Translations under genes and position numbers: made by a program | Shown: positions 14,590 to 28,276 of the stretch, piece after piece | Layout of the letters: each line of letters opens with the position of its first letter | How positions within the stretch are numbered: the stretch's first letter is position 1 | NCBI GenBank assembly: GCA_013365325.1 | Contig: JABVXV010000032.1 | Coordinates: forward strand, 248,001 to 312,000 | Length of the DNA: 64,000 bases | DNA from: Dipetalonema caudispina | Lineage: Eukaryota > Nematoda > Chromadorea > Rhabditida > Onchocercidae | Reading direction: 5' to 3' | Notes under the pieces: model-generated | What the model was told of the DNA's origin: nothing | Seen by the model: only the letters and a program-made list of their open reading frames with translations | Database searches by the model: none

Positions 14590-17373
14590 TTAAACAACTT
14601 CAGAATGGGAAAAATGTCTTCCAGGTGTGGTGGTATATGTAAGTTGAGCGCGGTCGTAACCTTCTTCAAACATCCTGTTTTGACGATCACTTCTTTTGAA
14701 GAATTTTTCTTCACAGGTAGTTTGCTGGTGTATTGCGGGTTGAAATTTGCTACCTGATTCTGTGGTTTCTTCGTATTTATCCACGTCTCCGCGTTCTTCA
14801 ATTACACTTTCCAAGTGACGTGCTCCGATACGTCGTCCTAACGTTGATCTTGACTCTGTCTCACTTCGGATAGTGCGTTCTGCCCAAGGCGTGCGAGATT
14901 CTTGTTGCCTGACAACTGCAATCCGAGACTGACTGGCAGTTGAATGAGCACTTGCAGTTGGTGAATCGGATGGAATACGAAATATTCGGGTAGATGCTGG
15001 TGGCGGTAGTACGGATGGTCTTCTTAAGCTCTCTTCTGAAACACCATTTGCTTCCATTTCTTTTGTTCGAGCAAGAATATTTGAAACTTTTGCTGGAGTT
15101 GGTCGTGAAACTGTGGCGTTGGAATCTGATACCTTTCTTCCGTGCACACGTAGTCGAGACCATAATAATAAGAGTAAGGGTAATAGGCAAAGGAGTAGAA
15201 TGAGTCCCAAAACAATGAGGAGCCAAATCCACCACGGCCAACCGGCTACCGAAGTGGCAGTTCCGACTCCTTGCTCATTAATGACTGTTAACTTGATCAC
15301 CTGCTGTGGGTAAGTAACCAAAGCCGGCAAAATTTTTCTTTCACAGGCCCTCTAAAAACAAGATATTAGAACTTTCTAGCATGAAATATAATAGAAAGGA
15401 AAAAATACTAAAAATTTTTCGGTAAATAAAGTTTCAAACATCCACAGATTTAGAAATCTTTAGCGTTCACTATAAATTAGTTGTTAATAGACAGGAAAGT
15501 ATGATTTGTACGTTCACTTGATGCTGATATGGAATAATGTTCTAACAGATATATGTGCAATCACGTGATGTAGTTTTGTCGATTGACGAATTTCCGCAAA
15601 CTATTTAGAATTCTTTTCCTTTGGATTCTAATGCAAGCTTCATTTTGGCTTAAGTCAAAAATTGTAGAGGAGAGGAGGGAGTCAGTAGGACAAATGCTGA
15701 AGTGTTAATAAATTGTTTTGTAAAACGATTTTTCATGGTAACTCTTATAAATTATTTTACACAATATCAGAAATCTTATCAGAAACTTTCCTTATCAAAA
15801 ATTATAGAGGAAAAAAAAGAAAAACCGAAACACCGAAAATGCAAAAAGACAGTATAAACCTGTTAATAAGAATGAAAAACATTTAAACATTTTTTGCAAA
15901 AAAAGGCGCACAATGTACTGTTGCATTGAATTTCCAGCAGTTACAATGATCTAATAACCTCGAGATTTTAATTAAATTCTATCCGGACTGAAATTCAAAC
16001 ATTTACTTCAGCACATCCGCAGCAATGCATTAAGCGCACACTGCATTCGAGACGAGCGAGCGGCTCAGGTGGCATAAAGTGGATAAACGTACGTTTCGTT
16101 GCACCTTGCAACCTATACATATCATTTTCCCACATCTGCAGGAAAAATTTGTTGCAAACCAAACAGCTGTAATATGAAAAGTTTTAATTATCAAGCTATT
16201 TTCTTGTCTAAAAGCAATTTAAAAAGACTGAAATGATTTGACTACGCTGTAACCTAAGATTCTGAAACAAGATCTAATCTTATTGATTAGAAAAAGTTTG
16301 ACCTCGAATTTTCGGGAAAAATTCACCATTTCAAAGAAAGTGTTATTACAGTTTTAAACATAACTAACTTACTAGGGAGATTACAAAATTTGAAAAGAAA
16401 ATCTGGAATAGAAGTTTAAATCCAAATATAGGATTGATTACCTGTTCTGATCGACAAAACGGTATTTATCATTATAAGTACAGGATTGTAACAAATAATC
16501 GTATCGATCAGTATCGGCCATACGAATGCCAAGTGTATATGGTTGTCCAGTAATTAAGACACCGCTATTTACTACAAGTAAACTAAAATTTAATCAATGA
16601 ACAAAACTTTAATGATTGATAATAAAAGATGAAATTATCATAAGAGCGCTTTCATTACTAACTGACCATTAATCACGCCAAGAATTATTATATTTCCCAA
16701 TAGCATGAGTTAATCGTTGAATCAACGTAGAAAACAATAATCAGTTATAGAACTAAAATATTCAAATCTAAAGGTTCTCATTCTAAGAGGATGTATGTTT
16801 AGTAGAGTGATTTCCAAACTATTGATTTCCATTCAGAAATTTTAATTAAATGTTTTTGAAAAAGAAATTTTCAATAAAAAAGCTTTTTGAAAAGAAATAC
16901 TTCCATTCTGAGCTCATCGGTATAACCAAAACCTTTTGATTTATGAGTCCGATTTATAAACTGAACCATAATTTGAGTTTCATCTAAAATCCATGCTTAT
17001 AGGAAGTTACAAATTTTTTTTTGTTGTTTCAGTAGGTGTTGATAATTAACTTTCAACAGCAGCATTCTTTTTATTAGCAAATAATCGAAATAAGAAAACA
17101 AACTATTTTCCGCGCTTCGTCCGATATAGATTGCAAAATATTAGGTGTTGCGTGCTTTTTTTTCATTTATTAGAATTTCGAATTTATGAATCAACAATTA
17201 ACTAAAATTATCAATAAAAACTGTTGCAACCAACCAAAATTTTTGCTGGCGCTGTAGATGTCAAGAAAGCCTGGATAAATGCCGATTTGTGGTTGTACCC
17301 AAGATGTGCATTTTCTAGTTAATATGTAAATTAGAAGGAGAAAAATGATGAAACGAGCAACTGAGTAGTACAT
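14590..17373 (-). CDS. ZP-domain single-pass membrane protein (cuticlin-like)
   Basis: Secreted or membrane-anchored ZP proteins polymerise into apical extracellular matrix and cuticle. A signal-peptide exon starts at ATG 17373 (hydrophobic FIIFLLLIYILT). A probable ZP-N exon ends at 16901. The ZP-C half is read from 16442-16582 (GQPYTLGIRMADTDRYDY, then a Cys and YRFVDQN) and 16007-16166 (CLVCNKFF, then LECSVRLMHCCGCAE), which join in phase. The last exon, 14590-15351, joins in phase and carries a CERK motif, a TM helix (WIWLLIVLGLILLLCLLPL) and a cytoplasmic tail of about 190 residues rich in Ser, Arg, Thr and Glu. The exon set between 16583 and 17230 is not solved: the exon ending at 16901 does not join the 16582 exon in phase, so at least one small exon is missing from my model. 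ZP call is good; the exact subfamily is not known to me. Confidence 0.78.
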
Positions 17374-20300
17374 AGCGGGAATCTTTGCTTATTTGCTGGA
17401 AGAATTCGATTCAAAACTTATGATAGCATCTCCAATTCATAAGCACATTTCATTAAAGAACGAATTCGGGAGGAATGCTTTTGTTACTTTCCCGATTTTC
17501 AAAAGATACCGATTGGCTCTCCACGAAAACAGTGCTTTCTCCTCTTATGTTTGCCTATTTTTCATATTATCACTTCCTTTCTTCCCGTCATTTTCCACAC
17601 TAATAATTGCTTTCTCAACACTCATCAAAGTAAATATATAGATATGCCATCCCTTCACTTCTATTTATTTTTGTGGACAATGTTTTTAGCCTGTCTCTTA
17701 TCTGTTCTTCAGAGGAAAAATATTCAGCTTTTCTGGCAATATCCGATTTTTATAAGCTAAGACATTTGTTAGGAATTTTTTGCCACAAGTGCGGAAACAT
17801 ATCGTAACTTGACCTGTACCATAAAAGGGAACACACTTTATTTACATGATGTGTAAGATCTAGAAAAGAAAAGGTATTTTATGAAGGTGAATAAATTATG
17901 TGGATAGTCAATTCGAGATATAAGTTTGGAAACTCTCTTGGAAAATCTGAATTTATTTCGGAGCTATCAAAATTATACGATAATAATATACCAAATTTTT
18001 CGTTAACAGCTCAGTACAAATTCAAAATGTTTAACCTATTGAAAATGCTCAGCTCTTCACCATCTCGTAATTCTTAAAAGTGAACATGGAATTATCCGGA
18101 AATTTAAAACTACCGAATTTCCAAAATAGTTTTTGACATTCAAACTTTACTAATAGAATGGAGAATTAAACCTAGGAATAAGCTAGAAGAGCGGGAGGTG
18201 TGCAAAGTAACGAAGATGAAATGAATGCCTATCGTTAAGGATGACTCGGTGTGCAGCGAGGATGTTTTTAGAACAGGCAGAACAAGACATTTTTGATTCC
18301 AACATTTCTTCTGTTCATTTTAGCATTTCTTAAATACAATTCTCCGATGTGCAAAGTATTGGTTAGTCATGAAATTTTCACTTCAAATACGCAAAGCACA
18401 CCGAAAAGCAATACGCCCATACAAAATTATAGTATTTTTTGTTCACTAACAAAATGGAATCGACCAAGCAATATCCGTCAATTTTACTGATTTGTTCTGG
18501 GTGTAGAGACTGAGGAACTGATAGCCAGGAAAAGGATCTGGGCCCCCTAATAAATTTGATTCATGAAAATAATTAGCATGCGAACTAATTGAATGCTGCC
18601 AATCTGCGATTTTTTTCTTGCGGAAAATTATTATTTTTTGCTTGATACAAAACGGAACTTCTTCAGGCTTACTGAGTTCCATTTCAGTGCAACTTGACCT
18701 TTTACGTTTGAATGGGTTCCTCGCAAAATTAAGCGCAATCATAAACCTAAAAGATTTTAAAATTCTCCCAAAAGTAAGTCTGGGTTTCGAATCAAAAATA
18801 TGTCTCGGCCTTCCAGAAACCTTCCAAATGTTCTTGTTTTACTTCTGTGACACTTCCTTTGAAAGTTCAGAAGACTTTTTCTGATTGTCTTGTAATTCGA
18901 CATGAGTTTATCCAAGAAAACTCAGAACGTTAAATTGTTAAGGTACATAGCAATGCTCTGAACACTCCAGAAGAAATGATGATTCCTCGACTACTGATTT
19001 TCCGAAAAATTCTGTAAGTTCTCTTTGGCTCTTCATTTGCCTCACTGTTAGGCATATGTCAAATCGTCTGTTCTTGATTGCCCAGCACCTTGTGGATTGT
19101 ATTTATTATTAAATATTCAAAATTAAGGTTTTAATCTCGTAAATAAAACTTCAGCAAGGTTCCCAACGTAATAACTAGAATTTGGACCAACTTTTATCGA
19201 ACAACTCAATTATATCCCATGACGACATCATTAAAGTACCAAAAACATCTTACCCCCATCCTCATACTCGCAACTTTCTTCGAAGTTGGTTTGTGTTGGG
19301 GGACGTGTGGACGAAGCATCCAATGGCGGAAACTTCATCCCATCGTTCGTTGGCGGACGACTTTTGATGGGGTTGGGTGGTGATTCGTTTACCGTGGAAG
19401 GGCAAGTTTTGGAGTGTCGCGCTACCTGTACTTATATGGACTAACTCGAGACATTGAGAGTAAGTTTTGAGATTGGTTATCTGCGGTATCTCCGACCAGA
19501 TCATGAGGAAGAGCATGACTCTGCCTATGTTGTTGCAGTTCATTTCAAAGAGTCCTGAAAAATCAATGAAACATTATGCAAAGTAACTTGGAAATTTTTT
19601 CGTTGACAAGCTGTGCTATATTAAATTGATATTTTCCTTGGTAAATGGTCTATTGTTTATAGGTGAGGTTTCTTGAGCGCTCGCGTCTTCGTTTATTCTG
19701 TATCTCAGTTGAACAGTTCAGGTCGTTCGGGTTAATGGTCGGAGGTTATTTATTTATAATATCTAGGGATTGCTAGTTCTGGATGTTTCATATAAAAGTC
19801 GACTTTGAAATTTTCATAAGAAATTCCTGCTCGATATAAGGACTCCTATTCGAAAACTTTTAAGAATTAAGTTTTGAATTCAGGTGGCTGAATTATATTG
19901 TTACAAAAAACTCTTGGAAAAGCGCTACTGTAAGATTGATTTAAAGTTATGTTGCTATTCAAAGTATCATTATTTAATTGATTAATAAGGTCTTTACCAC
20001 TAGCGCTGGGCGACTATTCCGTCATTTATTGCATTACCTGATATAACCACTTAGTTCAATAAAATGATAGCTGGAAGGCCTAAATCGAGTATAGAGGTAA
20101 TATAGTGAGATAAGTTATAACAATCAAACCTTTAAATGATGGTGCGAAATTAAAAACAAAAAGGAAGTCTTTCAGACTTGCAGCTGATAAGGTTTCTATA
20201 ATAAGATTTTTTGAGGATCCGAATTTTTTTGTCTTGATTTTGATTCGCTCGTAATGATTATTAGATTAATTTAAGTGCTCCAAATGAACATTTGAGAAAT

Positions 20301-20728
20301 TACAGTTATAAGCCAATCTGACAAAGAATTGTGGAAAAAATTCCGGAGAAATCTTGCAGTTTTGCAGATTATATGGTTGAAATGCTGTTGACATTTGCGG
20401 AGTTTTTCTGAAAAAAAGCCATCTTTTTATTTACTAAGATACGTGGTTTTCTATCTGCTTGCCAATCCAAAATTCATCTGATAAGCAGTGTGGCGAAAAC
20501 ATCCGCTCTGAAATAGATTTAAGGCAAATAGTGTGCTCTCTGGTTTTCAAACGTGTCCACACTCTAATGTATAAATATAAGGCTTATAAGTCAGGCTTTC
20601 CAGTGACTATGTATCCCTTCAGTCAGTATTGTTTCCTTTGAACAGATACATTTTTCGATGATTTAACTACTTCAAACTTATTTTTATCTGACCTGCCTTA
20701 TTAACATGTCATCCTCAATTTTATTCAG
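17374..20728. other. Long divergent intergenic region between the ZP gene and CCDC6
   Basis: This 3.3 kb holds the promoters of two genes leaving in opposite directions. A patch at about 19200-19560 is visibly richer in G+C than its surroundings and could be a promoter core or 5' non-coding exon of CCDC6; it contains a short plus-strand frame starting MAETSSHRSLADDF that stops at once. A minus-strand frame of about 130 codons without stop runs from about 18850 down to 18446; I recognise nothing in it. Confidence 0.45.
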
Positions 20729-22133
20729 ATGTCTGACGGCACGGGTCTAACAAATGGTCAGTCATTCAGGCTGCAGTCTGCTGTATGCACGGAGCGTGCA
20801 TCTCTTAGTTCAGATGGTTCGCGTGACAAGCATACTCGTTATCCAAAAGGTATCTTTTGTTTATTTTGGCCTACTCAATGACGAAATGATTGTGGAATAT
20901 GCTGATTACGCATAAATTAGATTCGTGTTCTTTCGCTGTTGTTAACAAACAAAGCCTCTAATAACTTTAGCCTGGTTTACAACACCTTGAATTTTATTTG
21001 TTTAAAAGTTTAAGATCTTCTAGCTGGTCGTGAAGATTCTGAACTCGCTAAAGTAACAGCCAAACTTTCGCCGCAGTTATCTTCTTCAAGCGGTGTTCAG
21101 GAAGTTGTGACGGTTGATGTGATCTCCGACCAGGAATTGATCTCTCTTTATGAAGAACGCATTCCTCGTTCTTCTGTGAAATACGACGATGTTTTGAAGA
21201 AAGCGGTCCTTCTTCTCAAAGAGAAAACTCGCGTTGAGGTATAATTAATAAATATACAACGGTTATTGTTAAGGAGCTACTGAATGATTCAAGAATTCCT
21301 GTTGAGCAGTAGTGGTTTTTAGACTTGACAAGTGCAAAAAATGATCGGGAGTTCTAAGTAATATTCAGAGACATGGAATGATTCATTGGAATTTTCGTGC
21401 AACCATTCTGGTAATGTGTATATGTTCGGATTTTAGTGATTTGATTTTCAAAATTGGAAAGTTGGAATTAAGTAATCTTCATTTCAACATACTTTAACAA
21501 TAGTTTGTTTAAGGAAGAGATTTCGGGTCTGCGTGCGCGCAATGAATCACTACAGCAGTTGAATAAAACCATTAGGGAAAAAAGTGTTCGCTTGGTTTGT
21601 GTTGCTTTTGTTTTTTTCATTTATCCATTTGTACTGCCAGTTCCGCTTGTGTAGAATTCATCTGTATGCTCAGACTTTGAAATTTCCAGCACGCAAAAGC
21701 TGAGCAGGAGGAAGAATTTATATCCAACATGTTGCTGAAGCGCATTCAAAAATTGAAGAATGATAAGGAGGCTTTGGCTTTGAAGTATGAACAGGAAGAG
21801 GAATTCTTAACAAACGACTTAACGCGCAAACTTTCTCAAGTTAGCTTTTTGTAGCAGTAATTGAAGGTTCTGATACTATTTCTTGAGTGCCATTCATCGT
21901 GATAATAATTTCACTATTCTTATTCAAAATAACCTTATGTAATTTATTTATTTGACAGTGAAATTGCACAAACAAATGCGCGAATTAGTTATATAGCAGA
22001 ACAGTTTGCATAGTTATCTTAAAGTTGCTGTGGAAGGCTTTAATGCTCTTGCTTTTTTCACAGTGCAAGTAAATCACTTTAGATATTTCAATGTGTGGTA
22101 TTTAAAGAAAAGCAAGTGGATCATAGGCCTGTC

Positions 22134-22183
<50 letters not shown>

Positions 22184-24674
22184 TAAAATATTACGAAAAA
22201 GTTGTGAAAATATCACTTTCAAATTTTATAGCATAGGGTTATAAAATCGATGCAGAATGCACCCCAGCTAATATTTTGTAGAATAGAACACTGGTCATCC
22301 ATCGCTTTTGATGTTTATGAGTATAACCTTTCTTGTTTTTACTGTATTGTAATTTATTTTATTTATGTCTATTTCAGCTGCAAAATGAACGAGATGAGTT
22401 GGCTGGACAGGTTGAAGCGGAGCAGAGTTGGGTCGTCGATACACTGCTTGTGAAAATCCGTAAACTAGAGGCGGAAATTAGTGCAAACCACACGGTGAAT
22501 TCCCAAAAGTTCATGATTTTGATTCACCGTTATTCTTAGTTCAGTATTATCTTGAGAGTTGATAGATTATAGTAATTATTTCAGGCACTCGAGCAATTGC
22601 GTCGTGAAAAAGTCGATCTTGAAAATGCACTTGAGCATGAACAAGAATCGCTGTTCAATACTCTTGGTAAACGGATGGATCAATTGGAGGCTGAAAAAAG
22701 GTCCCTGTTTTTGCTAATTTTTTTTTTCGGCAGATGTTCATGAAAACCTTTCGAAAAGAATTTGTTCAAAGATTTTTTTCCAGACGTATGCAAGCTCGCT
22801 TGGATCAGGCCAGTTTATCGGAGGATCATTCACCATCCTCCTCGGTGAATGAATTTCTCTCTCATGAGTAAGTTCAGTTAGTCTTCTATTTCAAAGAATT
22901 ATGACGGAATTTTCACCTGAACTGATTTTATTTTCAAGGATGAATGATACGGGAGAGCGTCGCTCGACAAGAGCTGAAACAGAAGCTCGTAAACTGCGTG
23001 AAGAATGCAGTCGTCAGCGCAGCGTTATCGCCAGTCTCAAGGGAACAATCTCCAATTTGCAGCAACAAATGAGTGCACAGGAAACGAAATGTTTGTTCCA
23101 GTTCTAGTGTTCTTAATTTATAAATGTATTCTGATATGTTTAGTATTTTATCGTTTCAGAGATGTAAGGAATATTTCATTAAAAAAATGAATGGTTCGTA
23201 AATATTGCTTTAGATGTTGCTGATTTATTGGCCATTCGTGAAAAGTCGGCTGAGTCGCGTGCTAATAATCGTCGCGCACGTCTAACCTTGGAAACTGATT
23301 TGGCACGTTGTCTAGAAACCTGTCGGTAAGAGGACTGTACAATATATTCGGGGAAAAAAATTCAAAAAGTGACTAATGTAAGGGAAAATGAAAGAAAAAA
23401 AAGAAACATAAGGAGGTGATAAAGAAGTAATGGAACAATTTTTCTGTTCAGACAAAATATGCTTGCCAAGATAGACTGTAGAGCCTTTAATTTATGCAAG
23501 TATTTAAAAGTTTGAAAAGAGCATTTCTCGTTTGTTATGTGTGTGTGACTTTTGTGCTCTAATCCTCTGCAGTGCATTCGCCGCATCTGAAACAGCACGT
23601 GAGAACGATGAAGATAATTGCATGGCTGCACTTCTTAACCGAATGTCGGTTCCGAAAAGCATGACACCAACACCCACTTATCCTACAGAAGCTTCTAGCC
23701 GTAAGTTGATTTTCCGCATAAATTTTACCACTAGTAATCATTTTGGGTGGGACTGTTAGTATCCATATACTGAACATTTCATTGGAGATGTTGCAGCAAA
23801 TGCTGTCACAGTTCCGAATACTGATGTTAGTCACTCCCCTTGGCACAATGAGCGTTTGCCACCCGGACGTTCAGAATCGCAAGGTATAATTTATTATTAT
23901 TGATGAGATAAAAGTGCTAACAAGATTGCTTATATACATCAGTTGTTTCTAGAACAAACGTAACAAGAATATTATATCAAGTCTTTTATATCATCTATGT
24001 CTTTAGGTGACAAAATGGAAGAAGGTTCAGAGACGGCAGATACAGATGGTGATGTGAACATGGATGCAAACTTCTTCATTAATGAACGCCTCTCTCCTCG
24101 AAATGGTAAATGATCTGTAATTGGTTTCTCATAAATTATGCTCATGTTTAAATTATTGAATTGAACTTGAAATCTTCTCTTTCCTACGGGAATAAAATTC
24201 CTTACAGTTATTTTAGAAGATGGAGAGCGTTTTAATGAAGAGTCGGCGAAAGCAACATCGGCATATCCTGGTTCGATTTCATCAGCTTCAAATGAAGATT
24301 CGGTTTGTTCTGTCAATTGATTTCCTTAAGGTAGATCCGATGAAGCTGGAGAGTATTCGAAAGAAGTTAAGAAGCTCTCAGTTGCTTCTTTAACTCATTT
24401 GTTTTCATCTGTTCGCAACTTTTTTGTGAGGGCGATTGACTAGGTGTACGATGTCCAAAAACTGATCTGAAAGCTGTCAAGGTGGTTTGAATTCTCGGTA
24501 GCACCGATTATAGCGTGATATAAATCTTCTTATTTCATTTTCCATTTTTCAAAGCTTGGAAAATTCAACTATTTATTTCAGAATGAATCAACGGAATTGG
24601 CGAATATAGGTCTTGGTCAGTTCGCGCGTCCAGCTCTTCCTCCAACTCGTTCACCGGTTGCCAAAAGAGACTAA
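20729..24674 (+). CDS. CCDC6: CCDC6-family coiled-coil protein
   Basis: Fourteen phase-consistent exons (first 20729-20849, last 24582-24674) give 549 aa. The long coiled coil is nearly collinear with human CCDC6: [19 protein letters not shown] in exon 4 (21690-21839), then [24 protein letters not shown] in exon 5 (22378-22494), and [20 protein letters not shown] with [13 protein letters not shown] in exon 6 (22585-22700). A second coiled stretch follows in 22939-23090, and the C-terminal third is a Ser/Pro-rich low-complexity tail. In humans CCDC6 is a pro-apoptotic, 14-3-3-binding phosphoprotein and a common RET fusion partner; its role in worms is not known to me. The N-terminus before the coil differs from the vertebrate one. 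The start ATG sits directly behind TTATTCAG, a good trans-splice acceptor. Exon 2 can begin at 21015 or 21024, adding or dropping three residues. Confidence 0.92.
22138..22182. repeat. (TA)n microsatellite
   Basis: About 44 bases of uninterrupted TA repeat lie in the CCDC6 intron between exons 4 and 5. A stretch like this is prone to length variation and assembly error. Confidence 0.95.
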
Positions 24675-27115
24675 TTGTTGAGGAATAGTTCAAGTGACAG
24701 TGTTATTTTCTTTTTTATGCATTAACTGATCCATTCATCTATAAATATATTTAATTATTATGAATAGTTTTTTGCTGCTCAAAAATTCTTTGAATTCAGA
24801 ACTCCATGGAATATACTCCTATCACTTTTATTGTATTTCGAAAATTATAGATTTTGATCATTTCAGTCGTTTTGGACTTCGCCTGGCTTTTTTGGTTCAT
24901 GAGGTAATGTCTTTCATTTTAAATCTACTGCATATTGTTCTGGGGGAGTTTTTGGACGTTTTCTTTTGTAAATTTTTTCAAACATTGCAAGCTTTATTTT
25001 GTCTCGCATGACGCAATTCCAGGATCTGGGAGCCATCCTTTTTTTGCCATTTAATGTGAGTGCACTGCGAAACCGCATAACATTACATGGTCCCTTAAAA
25101 CTTATCACTTTTCGCTCCATCCCTTTTACTGGCGAATGGGTGTTGTACAACGCCTGAGATTTATTCATACAAAGTGCATAGTGCATATGTTTTAGCAGCT
25201 TTGAGAGGTTCCATTTCTCAGGATTACTTCGACCTTTGCTTAATTCCATAATTTTCTGATCATTCGGACTTGTTTTGATGACATTTAGAAGGATCTATAA
25301 GGCACACAAAGTTATTTTGTTCGATCGGGCAATGCCTTATGTAACTTTTGCAGAGAGGCGATATCAGATATGTAAATTATTTCTCATCGTATAACTGTGT
25401 ATCACCTCTCGTAAAAATTATTACTTTTTTCATTATCATTTATTCTTGTATCCTCTTGTTCCATGTATAACTTCGTCATTTTCATAGCGATGTTCATATT
25501 GTAAACGTCTGGTCCTCGCTTCTCGTTCTCATTTCTGCTCAATTTTGTGCAAGCAAACCGGTTCTCTATTTGTGGGAAAATAAGCCAGTCTGCTTTCACT
25601 CTTTCTCCTTTCCAACACTGTGTGTTTATTTTATGTATTTCTTTTTCTTTTTTTTTTTTTTTTTTTTGTACATTACAAAGACTATTCGCACAAGTACAGG
25701 TGAATTCTGTTTTCCATTTCGTTGTCACAAACATAGATCTTCGTATATGTGTATGTAGATATGTAAGTAAGCGTGCACGTGTGCGTGTGTGAGTTTGTAC
25801 GGCTGAGTTTTTCAGTGAACGTTGTCCTACTTTTTAAACTCATGTGGATTGACTGGAGAAGAACGCCTCGAGTGGGTTGAATAAAGTTCAGAATCAGTGG
25901 AAAAAAGGGAAATAATTTATAGTTAGTAGCAGTACTACGCAGTTGCTGGCGTTTCGTTTAGGTACATGTATTTTAGATGAAAACTTCAATACAATCCAAA
26001 AAATATATACGTCATAGAAACAGCGGATTGCTACGTTTGTTGAAGCGACTGGTGTGTTGAGAACAGTTCGCCCTCGAATATGGCTGTCTAAAGTCCTTGT
26101 CATTCTTCTCTTTCTTGCGACAAATCACGTATTCCGTTTACTACCTTCCGCCGCTCTTGTTATGGTGATCCAAGGAGATCGGATGCCCGAAATTACATAC
26201 GAAAAGATAGGTTGCAAGTGGCCTACTATTTATTTCGTCAGGTGAAATCTATAGCCGTTTTTTTAGATGTGGATAAGAACATTCCCGTTAGTACTCTTCA
26301 GTACGGATTCTGAGTCCCTGCAATGGCCACTACAGATGTGTAACTTCATTTTCAAAGCTCGACGTCAATTATCAGATCTACTGCCCGAAACAAATATCAA
26401 TATTAATGAATTTCATGACGAACTGTCATACCATCGTTAAATTCCCATTTGAAATAAGCATTATCGTTGTGAAAAGAACAATGAGCACTTTTCTTTTCAC
26501 TATGATTTATGAATGCTTATCATATTGATTCAGGAGTGAAAGGATCAGGGCAGAAATGACTATTGGAAGACTTAAGTCACGATGAATCACAAATATGTGG
26601 GCCAGTTTGGCTGTCAGAAGTCGAGATTTTTCTTTCCATTTACTAGACCAATATCTCGATGAATCTTCGGGAAGCACCTTCCCTCTTTATGATAAGCAGC
26701 AATGTTTTGGCCGAATATCGACCAACTGCATTACAATTTGATTGCTTAGATGATTAATTCCGCAACATCACACAGTCGAACACAGCAACCTTCCTCATAT
26801 CGGTTAAGAGATTAGAAATGGTTTCATTCTTCTTTGATCGAGTTTAAGTTGCCAACACATACAAGTCACGTGTTTCCCTCCCTATTTTGAACTTCTAGGA
26901 TAATTGCACTACTGATTCGAATAAAGAAAATGATGAAGTGACTAAGTTGGTTCTTGCTAGAAGCTTTGCGGATGAAGTGCAAACATCTAGTACTGCACCA
27001 TGGTTCTCCTTCATGAAAAGTGCCTGAAGATGTGCTAGCCATATTTTCGTGCTGGAGATTCATTCCACATCCTTCAATACTCATCCCTCACGTTTGCAGT
27101 CACGGAGGAATGAGC

Positions 27116-27150
<35 letters not shown>

Positions 27151-28276
27151 GAAATGCGAATATTTATTTCGTTACATTAGGAAGGGCATTTTATCGGAAA
27201 ATTTCTATTCATTTTGACGCAACTTTGTCCCAAGTAATTTTTCCGGTCTTTCCCTGTAACGTTTTTGTACAGTCTCAAATAGAATTTTAGAAAAGATTAC
27301 AAGCTTTTGAAGATCTCCGTGCTCATTAACCTAGTCATCCTATAACCTAACATTTCCGAACTTCCAGTTCTCCATATTATACAAACCAGTGCAATCTCTT
27401 AATTTATACAAATTTTGCCTAAAATAATCTACACAATGCAGGGAAGGAAGCTTTCTACGATGGCGATGAAAAAAGATGAACATGCACAAACCCATAAATG
27501 AAATATAACATATCAGCAGAAATACGAAAATGAAAAATGAGCAATAATTATTGCTTTCTTCGCAAACTCAACATCGTACAAATGTGTGTAAGTAAATGTA
27601 ATTAGAGATAATTCTGGACTGCTCAATATTATAAGAATCTTCTTGAAACAGGTGAAGACTTATCAAGACTTTCCGATCATTTAGTATATTCTCTTCTCGA
27701 TTGTGACACAACAACATTTCGGAAGAGGCCTATCACTCACAGCATTAGCCATCAAATTAACCTGCTTAATCCATCTTCCTTTCCTTGTCGACAAGCAAGA
27801 AATAATATGTCGATGGTCTGGTCTCAGAATGAAGTTACGATTTAGAAACCGAACAAATAACTATTGTTGAGAATCTTAGCAAAACCCATATTCACAACTA
27901 TTCCATTCAATCCGGGCCTTATAACACCTATTGAATTCTTGAAGTCATTCCTTTTCAAATAGTTGAACAATTAATAATGATGTACAATGGAAAAACATGA
28001 TAGGAATAATTTAAATATTTCAGGAAAAAAAGCAGTATAGTCAAAGATGCAATGGGATATGCGAATATCAACACTCCAAAAAGGTGCATTTGTTGTGGAG
28101 TTTTCTTTTACCCCCATCAACACGCCCCTTTCCAGGTTTATAACTTAAAACGTATACCCTAATCTACTCATTTGAACAGCGAAATATCATATCCACACTT
28201 CAGCAATTAGTCATATCGCACTAAATTCAAGGGAATGAATAGCAGCTATAAATTCAAAAGAGAAAAAGACACTTAC
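24675..28276. other. Intergenic, no gene recognised
   Basis: This 3.6 kb lies downstream of CCDC6 and downstream of the minus-strand genes to its right. It holds a poly(T) tract near 25648-25668 and a (TA)n run at 27117-27149. Several open frames of 60-111 codons occur on both strands (for example 24914-25249 minus) without recognisable domains. Minus-strand 3' exons of the orphan exon at 28277-28548 may hide here. Confidence 0.4.
27117..27149. repeat. (TA)n microsatellite
   Basis: This is about 32 bases of TA repeat in intergenic sequence. Confidence 0.9.

Noticed and set aside
14861..15313. Several frames of 63-126 codons on both strands
   Set aside because: They are shadows of the ZP gene's last exon, which carries the TM helix and fits the upstream ZP exons in phase.
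19182..19543. Open frames in the G+C-richer patch, including MAETSSHRSLADDF
   Set aside because: They stop quickly or lack splice junctions to CCDC6; better read as promoter or 5' non-coding sequence.
24914..25249. 111-codon minus-strand frame rich in Lys and Arg
   Set aside because: Length is within chance for this much AT-rich DNA and no family was recognised; lies in the likely 3' region of CCDC6.
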